Below, piece after piece: positions 34,719 to 42,598 of a DNA stretch of 64,000 bases (positions are counted from its first letter, which is position 1; every line of letters starts with the position of its first letter). Origin of the DNA: Streptoalloteichus hindustanus (GTDB lineage Bacteria; Actinomycetota; Actinomycetes; Mycobacteriales; Pseudonocardiaceae); assembly GCF_900129375.1 (NCBI RefSeq), contig NZ_FQVN01000019.1, positions 1 through 64,000 on the forward strand, in the 5' to 3' direction. The notes under the pieces are model-generated. The model had not been told where the DNA came from and did no database searches. It saw only the letters and a list, made by a program, of their open reading frames with translations. A program made the translations under genes and the position numbers.

Positions 34719-36003
34719 CGCGTCCTCCCACCGGTCGCGCGCTCATCCAGTCGGCCGGCTCCCACCGCCGCGGGAAGCTGGTCCCGCGTGCCGTTCGCGT
34801 TCGGTGGCCGGCTCCGCGCGGGATGGCTCCCACAGCGCCCATGACGACTGCTGCCGTCCGGCCAGGGCTCGACTCCGCGCGGGCGGGGTCAGCGTCGGCT
34901 CGTGCGATTTCCAGGCAGGAGTGCGCGATCGCGGACAACGTCACGTGTCGGTACCACGCCGTGCGTTGCCGCGCCTCGTAGTTGTCCAGTCCGGCGTGGA
35001 CACACGCCGCCGCGAGGCAGTCCGGCGCCCGCTCGGCGGTCTCGACGGCCCGCGCCAGCTCGTTGAGCGGGGTTCCGGTGGGGCCGCATGCCACGTGGCA
35101 GCGTCGGACCAGCCCCGGCGACATCGGCTCCGCCACCACCAGCCACCGGCAGAAGCCGTGGTGTGCCGCTGGTGCCAACGGGAACCGAGCCCACCGCACG
35201 GTGTTCCACCGCCGGGGCCGGGCCGGCTCGTCCGCTCCGCGCGGGCCGTGCCCGGCGTGCCCCGACCGCCCGAGCACCGCGTCGACGGACTGCGCGACGA
35301 CCCGGTTGTCCACCAGGAACGGCAGGACCTCCGCCGGGTCCACCTCCAGCACGTGCGGGATTCCCCTGCGCTGCAAGGCGGTGTGCAGCGACCCGCTCGC
35401 GCCGTAGGGCCGGCCCGCCACCAGCCAGGCCGCCGGCACCCTGGTCCGGGCGGCCATCAACGCCGCCAGCTCACCGACCTCGCGGAACCGCACCTCGTCG
35501 CCGAGCCCGGCGTCCCGCCGTCGCCTCGGGTCGGCCAGCCACACCGGCGGCAGGTACAGCTCGCGGTCCACGATCGCGCTCCCCCGGGGGGAGACGTAGA
35601 GCAGGAACACCCCGAGCTGGCCGTTCGTCACGCGGCCGGTCAGCCGGTCGTACCGCTCGTGCACGCCAGCCGACCGGACCCCGTTCTTGCGGAAGTGGCG
35701 CTCGCCAACGACCAGCACCCCGCCCGGGTCGCCGAGGTGCTCGGCCACCATGTCCTGCAGGTCGTCCCGGACGACCTCGGAGTCCCACTGCGCCGAGGTG
35801 AGCAGCCGCTGCATGCCGTCGGGCTGCTCCTCCCCGCCCCGCATCACCAGCCGACGGCCGCCCCTCGGCCCGTTCGACAGGGCCAGCCCGCACAGGTACC
35901 GCAACGCGCGGCGCCGGGGCTCGGCCCGCAGGAACCGCGGCGCGATGCGCGCGTGCGCCGCCTCCACTGTGGACAGAAGGGATCTCAGGTCCCCACCGGT
36001 CAT
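34711..36003 (-). CDS. IS701-family transposase-like protein that has lost its catalytic acidic residues
   Basis: The 430-residue protein follows IS701-type transposases closely over DGMQRLLTSAQWDSEVVRDDL, EHLGDPGGVLVV, GQLGVFLLYVSPRG and IVDRELYLPPVW. The first catalytic Asp (normally VVDETG) is Gly100 in VVGERH, and the second (normally GDxxYG) is gone, reading AGRPYG at 196-201. The frame is intact, no inverted repeats are evident, and it lies inside the heme block, coupled to its neighbours. It therefore looks domesticated, perhaps as a DNA-binding regulator. ATG 36003 is preceded by a G-rich ribosome binding site. Confidence 0.75.
   Translation of the reverse strand: MTGGDLRSLLSTVEAAHARIAPRFLRAEPRRRALRYLCGLALSNGPRGGRRLVMRGGEEQPDGMQRLLTSAQWDSEVVRDDLQDMVAEHLGDPGGVLVVGERHFRKNGVRSAGVHERYDRLTGRVTNGQLGVFLLYVSPRGSAIVDRELYLPPVWLADPRRRRDAGLGDEVRFREVGELAALMAARTRVPAAWLVAGRPYGASGSLHTALQRRGIPHVLEVDPAEVLPFLVDNRVVAQSVDAVLGRSGHAGHGPRGADEPARPRRWNTVRWARFPLAPAAHHGFCRWLVVAEPMSPGLVRRCHVACGPTGTPLNELARAVETAERAPDCLAAACVHAGLDNYEARQRTAWYRHVTLSAIAHSCLEIARADADPARAESSPGRTAAVVMGAVGAIPRGAGHRTRTARGTSFPRRWEPADWMSARPVGGRVG
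35963..35973. repeat. Copy of the palindrome core in the 5' part of the transposase-like gene
   Basis: TCCACTGTGGA lies about 30 nt inside the coding sequence and encodes STVE in frame, comparable in place and reading frame to the copy in hemC. Confidence 0.45.
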
Positions 36004-36045
36004 CAGCAACAACCCCCCATGTTCGATGCTGATCTCGTGCGCGGG

Positions 36046-37467
36046 TCAGGGCTCGGCCAGCGCGGAGCCCGCCACCGCCAACGCCAGGCGGACGCAGTCG
36101 TTGACCCCCACCCCGCGGTAGGCGTTGCCGGCGACGTGCAGCCCCGGCGTCGCCGCCACGTCGGCGAGCACCCGGTCGGCCTGCTCCCGGTAGCCGACGT
36201 GGTACTCGGGGATCGCGCGCCGCCAGACGTGGTCGAAGGTGAAGACCGGCTCGCCGCCGATCCGGAACACCCGGGCCAGCTCGCGGTGGATCACGGCGGC
36301 GGCCTCCGCCGTGGACAGCGCCGCGAAGCCGGGCGACGAGCTGCCGCCGGCCAGCGTGCGGATCAGCACCCGGTCCGCCGGCGCCTGCTCGGGGAAGATG
36401 GTCGAGGTGTGGATGGTGCCGAGGATGCTGGCGCCGTCGCCCGGCGAGGCGAGGAAACCGATGCCGCGCGGGTCGGCCGGCAGGTCGCGGCGGCGGTAGC
36501 CGAGCGCGATCACCCGAACGTCGGGGTGGTGCACTCCGGCCAGCGTGGTCGCCGCCTCCGGCAGGTGCGGCTCGATCAGGTCCGCCGTGGCCGCGGTGGG
36601 CAACGCCAGGACGACCTGGCGGGCGTCGACCGCCTGCCCGTCGGCGAGGGCGATCCGCCAGGTCCGCCCGTCCACCCGGTCCAGCCGCTCCGCGGTCCGG
36701 CCGAGTCGGACGCGCTCGCCCAGGTCGGCGCCCAGCGCGTCGATGATCCGTTGCATCCCGTGGCCGCGGAAGGTGTGCAGCCGCATGCCGAACTCGCGCA
36801 CGCTGGGGAGATTCCCCCCGCGCCGCAGCGCGGCCCGCCGGTACTTCCAGTACTCCCACGTCGCGCCGACCAGCACACTGCGGTACCGCTTCTCCAACGC
36901 CCGCACGGAGGGGAACTTCGCGTCGATGCTCAGGGACCGCGCGTCGCCGCCCGTGACGCCCCGCACCGCCGGCACCGCGAACGCGCGCGCCACCGACACC
37001 CCGAACCGGCGGACGCAGAAGTCGAACACCGTCTCCTCGGTCGACCGGGGCGGCACGACGAGGTCGCCGAGCACGCGGAGCTTGGCCATCGGCGACAACA
37101 GGGGATTGGTGAGGAACCCGCGCACCGTCGTGGGAACCGGCGCGAGCCGACCCTCGCGCAGGACGAGGATCTCCTCGGCCTCCTCGGTCGCCGGCAACAG
37201 CTCCTCGCCCAACCCGAGGTGGTCGACCAGGGTGCGCACCCCGGTCTCGCCGTGGACGAAGCCGTGCGGCCCGGTGTCGACGCGGTAGCCGGACACGTCG
37301 CGGCTGCCGACGATCCCCCCGATCCGCGGTTCCTTCTCCAGCACCAGCACGGAGCGGGTGGGGTCGCGCCGCACCAGCTCGTGCGCGACCGTCAGCCCGG
37401 AGATCCCGCCACCGACCACGACCGTCTCGACCCGCTGGGGCAGCGGCGACGACACCTCTGTCCTCAT
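36046..37467 (-). CDS. hemG: Protoporphyrinogen oxidase (FAD, HemG/HemY type)
   Basis: The protein has 473 residues with the FAD motif VVVGGGISGLTVAHEL at the N-terminus and the matching C-terminal block GLHVAGNAYRGVGVNDCV. It oxidises protoporphyrinogen IX (or coproporphyrinogen III in the other route) to the porphyrin. With HemF and the HemH described here, the protoporphyrinogen reading is favoured. Its ATG overlaps the hemH stop (ATGA). Confidence 0.92.
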   Translation of the reverse strand: MRTEVSSPLPQRVETVVVGGGISGLTVAHELVRRDPTRSVLVLEKEPRIGGIVGSRDVSGYRVDTGPHGFVHGETGVRTLVDHLGLGEELLPATEEAEEILVLREGRLAPVPTTVRGFLTNPLLSPMAKLRVLGDLVVPPRSTEETVFDFCVRRFGVSVARAFAVPAVRGVTGGDARSLSIDAKFPSVRALEKRYRSVLVGATWEYWKYRRAALRRGGNLPSVREFGMRLHTFRGHGMQRIIDALGADLGERVRLGRTAERLDRVDGRTWRIALADGQAVDARQVVLALPTAATADLIEPHLPEAATTLAGVHHPDVRVIALGYRRRDLPADPRGIGFLASPGDGASILGTIHTSTIFPEQAPADRVLIRTLAGGSSSPGFAALSTAEAAAVIHRELARVFRIGGEPVFTFDHVWRRAIPEYHVGYREQADRVLADVAATPGLHVAGNAYRGVGVNDCVRLALAVAGSALAEP

Positions 37468-38591
37468 TGGACTCGCTCCGGCTCGGTCCGGGTGACCGGC
37501 GCCGGCGACGGCACCGGCGCGGTCGACGGCGCTCCCGCCCCGGGAACCGTGCGGCAGTCCGGATCGACGCAGGCGACGCAGCGCAGCGCGAACTGCCGCG
37601 AACACCGCTCGCCGGACTCCAGGTGCGCCACCACGATGTCGGCGAGCGCGGCCACGAAGGCCGGGTCGTCGTTGAGGGCGGGCGCCCTGCGGAACCCGGT
37701 CACGCCGGCGGCGCGCGCCGCCTCGGCGAGCTCGATGTCCAGCTCCCACAACGTGTCGAGGTGGTCGCTGGTGAACGCGACCCCCACCACGAGCACGTCC
37801 CGGTGCCCCTGTGCGGCCAGCGCCCGGAGCACGGTCGCCGCGTCCGGCCCCTGCCACGCGGCCGAGGCGTCCTGGAACGCCAGGACGTGCCGGTTGGGCA
37901 CGTCCAGCTCCCGCAGGGTCTCCCGGACGGTGGCGGTGACCTCCTGCAGGTAGGGGTCGCCGTTGTCGATCACCTTGCGCGGCAACGAGTGCGCGCTGAA
38001 CAGGAGCACCACGTCGTCCCGCCGGTCGGCCGGGTACTCGGCCAGCCCCTCGGCGATCTTGCCGGCCAACGCCCGGACGTAGCCGCCGTGCGTGGGGAAG
38101 CGGTCGATCACCGTCCAGTCGAACTCCTCGGCCAGCCCCAGCTCGCGCGCGGCGCGCCACAGGTCGTGCAGGCTCGACCCGGTGGAAGTGCAGGAGTACT
38201 GCGGGTACTGGCTGAAGGCCACCGCCCGACGCACGCCGTCGTCCCGCATCGCGCGCAGCACCTCCGTGCTCGTCGGCGCGCTGTAGCGGAAGCACGGGTA
38301 GCAGCGGTGCGGGGCCGTGGCCGGCGAGACCTCGTCCAGCCGGCGGGCCAGCGCCTCGGCCTGGGCCTCGGTCCACCGGCGCATCGGCGAGCCCCCGCCG
38401 ATGGCCGCGTAGCGCCGGCGCGCCGACTTCGCCCGCAGTCGCGCGAACAGCCGCGCGGTGTGGCGCTGGAACGGCAGCCGCACCAGTTCCGGGTCGCCGA
38501 GCACCCGTTCCAGGAACGGCCCGACCTCGTCGAGTTCCTCGGGGCCACCCATGTTGAGCAGGACGACGCCGGTCGGACGTGATGCGCTCAT
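37464..38591 (-). CDS. hemH: Ferrochelatase, [2Fe-2S] and protoporphyrin-route type
   Basis: The protein has 375 residues. The catalytic His is H201 in LLFSAHSLP. The segment SQYPQYSCTSTGSS (128-140) is like mitochondrial and proteobacterial ferrochelatases rather than the actinobacterial CpfC type. The C-terminus has C338-x2-C341-x4-C346, the spacing of the human [2Fe-2S] ligands, plus C330. It inserts Fe into the porphyrin. It is the first gene of the heme block; ATG 38591 has GGGAGGGG. Confidence 0.93.
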   Translation of the reverse strand: MSASRPTGVVLLNMGGPEELDEVGPFLERVLGDPELVRLPFQRHTARLFARLRAKSARRRYAAIGGGSPMRRWTEAQAEALARRLDEVSPATAPHRCYPCFRYSAPTSTEVLRAMRDDGVRRAVAFSQYPQYSCTSTGSSLHDLWRAARELGLAEEFDWTVIDRFPTHGGYVRALAGKIAEGLAEYPADRRDDVVLLFSAHSLPRKVIDNGDPYLQEVTATVRETLRELDVPNRHVLAFQDASAAWQGPDAATVLRALAAQGHRDVLVVGVAFTSDHLDTLWELDIELAEAARAAGVTGFRRAPALNDDPAFVAALADIVVAHLESGERCSRQFALRCVACVDPDCRTVPGAGAPSTAPVPSPAPVTRTEPERVQ

Positions 38592-39186
38592 ACCGGTCCC
38601 CTCCCGACGGCGGGCACGCGACGTCGGCGGCGCCGGCGGCGGCTCGTCGTCGAACTCCCCAGTCGACCAAGGGCACTGATCGTCGTATCGCATTGCGTTG
38701 ATGATCAGGCTCCGGTCGGACGATAAGCGGGCCCTCACACGAGTGTCATCCGCTAACTGCGGTTGTCTGGTCGCCGAACCCCGGAATCGGCCGCCCGCCG
38801 CCGGTCCTCGCCTGGTCGGTGCGCACCCGGTGACGTCCGATTCCGTCGCCGACGGCGGTTTCGCCGGAGAATGCCGAGCGTCGCCTGCCCTGTGTCCGGA
38901 ACGCGGCGCGGAAAACCGAATGGCGGTTTTCCCTACGACGTCCGCGTGCCGGACGAAAAGCGCAGCGGGGCGCGAGACGACGCGTGATCGTTTATCGGGG
39001 GCCCGCACCGTCTAGAGTGGACAGGACATCGTCGTCGCCGCCGTTCGCGCGGGCCGTGGCCGACCGCGGCCGGGCTCGCGCCGGCCGCGGATCACCCGCG
39101 ACCGGCGAGGTGTTGACGCGGGTCACACTGCGCCATACGGTCCATCCCCACCGTCCGGTGATCGGTCAACAACCGCAGGAGGCACG
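38592..39186. other. 595-bp divergent promoter region between hemH and the AMP-ligase gene
   Basis: No convincing gene. It separates two divergent transcription units and should carry both promoters. A near copy of the palindrome (GTCTAGAGTGGAC, 39010-39022) is present. Confidence 0.45.
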
Positions 39187-40845
39187 ATGGCCGCGAGCGC
39201 GCCGTCCTACGCTTCGGGAACCGCCACGACCCCGCTGCTCGGGGAGACCGTCGGCGGGAACCTGGAGCGCACGGTCGCGACGCACGCCGACCGACCGGCC
39301 CTCGTGGAGCGCGCCACCGGACGCCGCTGGACCTACGCGGAGCTGAACCGGGACGTCGACGCGGTGGCGGCCGGCCTGCTCGCCGCCGGCGTCGCCAAGG
39401 GCGACCGGGTGGGTATCTGGTCGCCCAACTGCGCGGAGTGGCTGCTGCTCCAGTACGCGACGGCCAAGGTCGGCGCGATCCTGGTGAACGTCAACCCCGC
39501 CTACCGCGCGCACGAGCTGGCCTACGTCCTCAACCAGTCCGGCGTGCGGCTGCTGGTGTCGGCCACCAGCTTCAAGACCTCCGACTACCGGGCGATGATC
39601 GACCAGGTCCGGCCGGACTGCCCCGCGCTGGACCGCGTCGTGTACGTCGGCGACGCCTCGTGGGACGAGCTGGTGGCGGGCGGGGCCGAGGTGCCGGCCG
39701 ACGCGGTGCGCCAGCGGCTGGCCCAGCTCTCCCCGGACGACCCGATCAACATCCAGTACACCTCGGGCACCACCGGCTTCCCCAAGGGCGCCACGCTGTC
39801 GCACCACAACATCCTGAACAACGGCTTCTTCGTCGCCGAGCTCCAGCGGTGGACCCACGAGGACCGCGTCTGCCTCCCGGTGCCCTTCTACCACTGCTTC
39901 GGCATGGTCATGGGCAACCTCGGCGCCACCTCGCACGGCGCGTGCGTGGTGATCCCCGCCCCGGCGTTCGAGGCGGCCGCGACCCTGCGGGCCGTCCACG
40001 ACGAGCGGTGCACCGTGCTCTACGGCGTGCCGACGATGTTCATCGCCGAGCTCAACGACCCCGACTTCGACCGCTACGACCTGTCCTCGCTGCGCACCGG
40101 CGTCATGGCGGGCTCGCCCTGCCCGCAGGAGGTCATGAAGCAGGTCATCGACCGCATGGGCATGCGCGAGGTGACCATCTGCTACGGCATGACCGAGACC
40201 TCGCCGGTGTCCACCCAGACCCGGGTCGACGACTCGCTGCACCGGCGGGTCGCCACCGTGGGCCGCGTGCACCCGCACGTCGAGGTCAAGGTCGTCGACC
40301 CGGAGTCCGGTCTGACCGTGCCCAGGGGGACCCCCGGCGAACTGTGCACGCGGGGCTACTCGGTGATGCTCGGCTACTGGGAGGAGCCCGAGCGCACGGC
40401 CGAGGCGATCGACGCGGCGCGGTGGATGCACACCGGCGACCTCGCGGTGATGGACGAGGACGGCTACGTCACGATCACCGGCCGGATCAAGGACATGGTG
40501 ATCCGGGGCGGGGAGAACATCTACCCCCGGGAGATCGAGGAGTTCCTGTACACCCACCCGGACGTGCTGGACGCGCAGGTGGTCGGGGTGCCGGACGCGC
40601 GGTACGGCGAGGAGCTGATGGCCTGGGTGCGGCTGCGGCCGGGCGCGGAGCCGCTCACCGCCGAGCGGCTGCGGGAGTTCTGCCGGGGGCGGCTGGCGCA
40701 CTACAAGGTGCCCCGGTACGTCCACGTGGTGGACGAGTTCCCGATGACCGTCACCGGCAAGATCCGCAAGGTCGAGATGCGGGAGCGGGCGGTCGAGATC
40801 CTGGGGCTGGACGCGGGAACCGCCGGGGACACCGCGTCGTCGTGA
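39187..40845 (+). CDS. AMP-dependent fatty acyl-CoA synthetase/ligase
   Basis: The protein has 552 residues. The ANL P-loop is [61 protein letters not shown] and the C-terminal lysine region TVTGKIRK are all present. It activates a carboxylic acid, probably a medium or long fatty acid, to its CoA thioester. ATG 39187 follows AGGAGG. It could supply acyl-CoA to the lipid genes in this window, but that is speculation. Confidence 0.9.
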   Translation: MAASAPSYASGTATTPLLGETVGGNLERTVATHADRPALVERATGRRWTYAELNRDVDAVAAGLLAAGVAKGDRVGIWSPNCAEWLLLQYATAKVGAILVNVNPAYRAHELAYVLNQSGVRLLVSATSFKTSDYRAMIDQVRPDCPALDRVVYVGDASWDELVAGGAEVPADAVRQRLAQLSPDDPINIQYTSGTTGFPKGATLSHHNILNNGFFVAELQRWTHEDRVCLPVPFYHCFGMVMGNLGATSHGACVVIPAPAFEAAATLRAVHDERCTVLYGVPTMFIAELNDPDFDRYDLSSLRTGVMAGSPCPQEVMKQVIDRMGMREVTICYGMTETSPVSTQTRVDDSLHRRVATVGRVHPHVEVKVVDPESGLTVPRGTPGELCTRGYSVMLGYWEEPERTAEAIDAARWMHTGDLAVMDEDGYVTITGRIKDMVIRGGENIYPREIEEFLYTHPDVLDAQVVGVPDARYGEELMAWVRLRPGAEPLTAERLREFCRGRLAHYKVPRYVHVVDEFPMTVTGKIRKVEMRERAVEILGLDAGTAGDTASS

Positions 40846-40870
40846 CCCGGGACCCGTGAACCCTCCCGAC

Positions 40871-40926
40871 GTCTGTCCTCAGTGGACGTCCATAGAGGAC
40901 AGACATGCTCTCCGTTGAGGACAGAC
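40871..40926. repeat. Inverted and direct repeats of GTCTGTCCTC between convergent genes
   Basis: GTCTGTCCTC at 40871-40880 is mirrored by GAGGACAGAC at 40895-40904 and again at 40917-40926. The first pair can form a 10-bp stem around a 14-nt loop (AGTGGACGTCCATA). It follows the ligase gene and may act as a terminator or a binding site. Confidence 0.65.
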
Positions 40927-40966
40927 GTGCGCCGTGTGCCGCCGCGCGCGGAGGGGCGGGTGGGGC

Positions 40967-41527
40967 TCAGGCCGCGTCGGCGGAGTCGGCGTCGGGCTCC
41001 GGGGCGTCGCGCACGTCCGGGCCGGCCTCCAGCAGGGCCACCAGCTCCGCGCGGTGGAGGTCGGCGACCGGGGCGAGCAGGTCGGGGTGCCGCAGCAGCG
41101 CGGCGGCCGCCACGTCCCGCTCCGACGGCCGGGTGAGCCGGGCGAAACCGCCCTCGTAGCCGCGGGCGTGCGCGGAATGGGCGAGCGCGGCCACCGCCGC
41201 CGCCGCCAGGTCGGGGTCGCTGAGCAGGCAGGCGGCCCAGCTCACGACGACCTCGTCCACCCAGGTGCGCCACCCGTGGTCCTCGTGCGGCCGCTCCGCG
41301 GGGTCCGCGCCGCCCAGTCCGTCGAGCCGGTCGGAGCCGCCAGGGCCGAGCAGGTCGAGCAACGCCGCGTCCGTCGAGGTGGGGTAGCGCAACCACGCGG
41401 CGACGGTGGCGGCCTGCCGGGCCTGCACCTCGCTCAGGGTCGCGGCGAAGACGCCGCCGACGGCGGGGTAGGCGCGGGCCAGCCACTGCGCCGCGGCCGC
41501 GACAACGGGCGAGAGGTCGTCGGACAT
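40967..41527 (-). CDS. Hypothetical protein
   Basis: The 186-residue protein is helical and Ala-rich, with Trp-containing helices (HGWRTWVDEVVVSWAACLL) and an acidic tail. No family is recognised. ATG 41527 has GTGAGG upstream. It is convergent with the AMP-ligase gene and transcribed in the same direction as the hemerythrin gene, separated from it by a strong hairpin. Confidence 0.65.
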   Translation of the reverse strand: MSDDLSPVVAAAAQWLARAYPAVGGVFAATLSEVQARQAATVAAWLRYPTSTDAALLDLLGPGGSDRLDGLGGADPAERPHEDHGWRTWVDEVVVSWAACLLSDPDLAAAAVAALAHSAHARGYEGGFARLTRPSERDVAAAALLRHPDLLAPVADLHRAELVALLEAGPDVRDAPEPDADSADAA

Positions 41528-41858
41528 GCGGCAACCTCACTCCACGGTCGGGGCACTCGGGGTGCGATGCGGGGTACGTACTACGGACAGTCACTCGTCG
41601 CCACCCGGTCGGGGAGGTGCGACGGCTCGTGTCACGGTACCTGCCCCCCGTTGTCCTGGGAAGACGTGTGAGCAGGCTCCCTGCGCGTGTCCGGCGTGGT
41701 CGGTAGGGTCCCCGAACGGGTGGCTGATCCGCCACGCTGCGTGTTGGGATGTCTCGGGCGCCCGGCGGAGCAGACGACGACGCCGGGGTGACGACTGTCG
41801 TCACCCCGGCGTCGAGCGCCGTCGTCCCGACGGCACGGCCTCCCGTGCTCGCGATCCC
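41528..41858. other. 331-bp intergenic stretch with a long hairpin
   Basis: No gene is visible. It contains the 16-bp-stem hairpin at 41779-41813 and the promoter region for the hypothetical protein. Confidence 0.5.
41779..41813 (-). terminator. Hairpin after the hemerythrin gene
   Basis: The arms 41779-41794 and 41798-41813 are perfectly complementary (16 bp) around a 3-nt loop CTG, 46 bp after the hemerythrin stop. No U-run follows, but the stem is long enough to act as an actinobacterial terminator. Confidence 0.7.
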
Positions 41859-42425
41859 TCAGGTGTGGCGGCCGCTGAGCGCGTCGCGCAGCCGGTCGAC
41901 CAGACCCGCGCCCGGCGCGAGCAGCTTGTTGGCCGGCGGCTTGTGCGGCGCCGACGGGTGCGGCCGGGTGGGCGCCGTCTGCTTGGCCCTGGTCACCTTG
42001 CGGCCCAGTTCGAGCAGCTCGTCCTGCGTGCAGGCGGCCTGGAGCCGCGGGAACAGGTCGTTCTCCTCGCCCCGGATGTGGTCGCGGATCTCCCGCATCA
42101 GCGTGCGGAGCAGCTCGTCGAACCGGGGGTCGGTCGCCTCCAGCCCGTCCAGCTCCTTCATGACCCGCTCGGCCTCGGCGTGCTCGGCGATCTCCTGGTC
42201 CGCGACCTGGTCGCCGTCCGGCAGCTTCTTCCGCGCCGTCGGGTAGAGGTACATCTCCTCGGCCACCGAGTGCCGCACCAGCTCGGCGATCACGTGGTCG
42301 GCCATGTCCCGCCGCTGTTGCGGGTCGCTCATCGCGCCGGACTCCAGGTCCCGGAACGCCCGCTCGACCTCGCGGTGGTCGGTGATGAGCACGGAGAACA
42401 GGTCTTCCTGCGCGGATTGGGTCAC
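41859..42425 (-). CDS. Hemerythrin domain protein
   Basis: The 188-residue protein has the diiron ligand pattern: H in ITDHREVERAF, H and E in LVRHSVAEEMYLYP, H in IAEHAEAERV, and H and E in DHIRGEENDLFP. The C-terminal 45 residues are basic and Pro-rich. Such proteins bind O2 or NO, or sense oxidants. GTG 42425 has GAGGAGGAA upstream. Confidence 0.88.
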   Translation of the reverse strand: MTQSAQEDLFSVLITDHREVERAFRDLESGAMSDPQQRRDMADHVIAELVRHSVAEEMYLYPTARKKLPDGDQVADQEIAEHAEAERVMKELDGLEATDPRFDELLRTLMREIRDHIRGEENDLFPRLQAACTQDELLELGRKVTRAKQTAPTRPHPSAPHKPPANKLLAPGAGLVDRLRDALSGRHT

Positions 42426-42598
42426 GGTTCCTCCTCGGCGTCGGGGGCGGCCTCGCCACACGCCTCGCGGCGCGCCGGCACCTCGCCGGTCCCGGCGGTG
42501 CCGCCCCAGGGCGAGTACCCCAACCGAGGTCACTTCATGACCGACCGGGCCGGGCGCGGGAGTCCGGGGTGGCCGGGGCGGGCCCGGCCACCCCGCGC

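Noticed and set aside
34711-36003. Active IS701 insertion sequence
   Set aside because: The catalytic Asp positions are replaced, no terminal inverted repeats or target duplication are evident, and the gene is coupled with its neighbours.
38698-39015. A 105-codon plus-strand frame in the hemH divergent region
   Set aside because: The composition is not protein-like for this genome and it lies in an obvious promoter region.
40871-40926. CRISPR array
   Set aside because: Only three 10-bp units with mixed orientation and no regular spacers; no cas genes.
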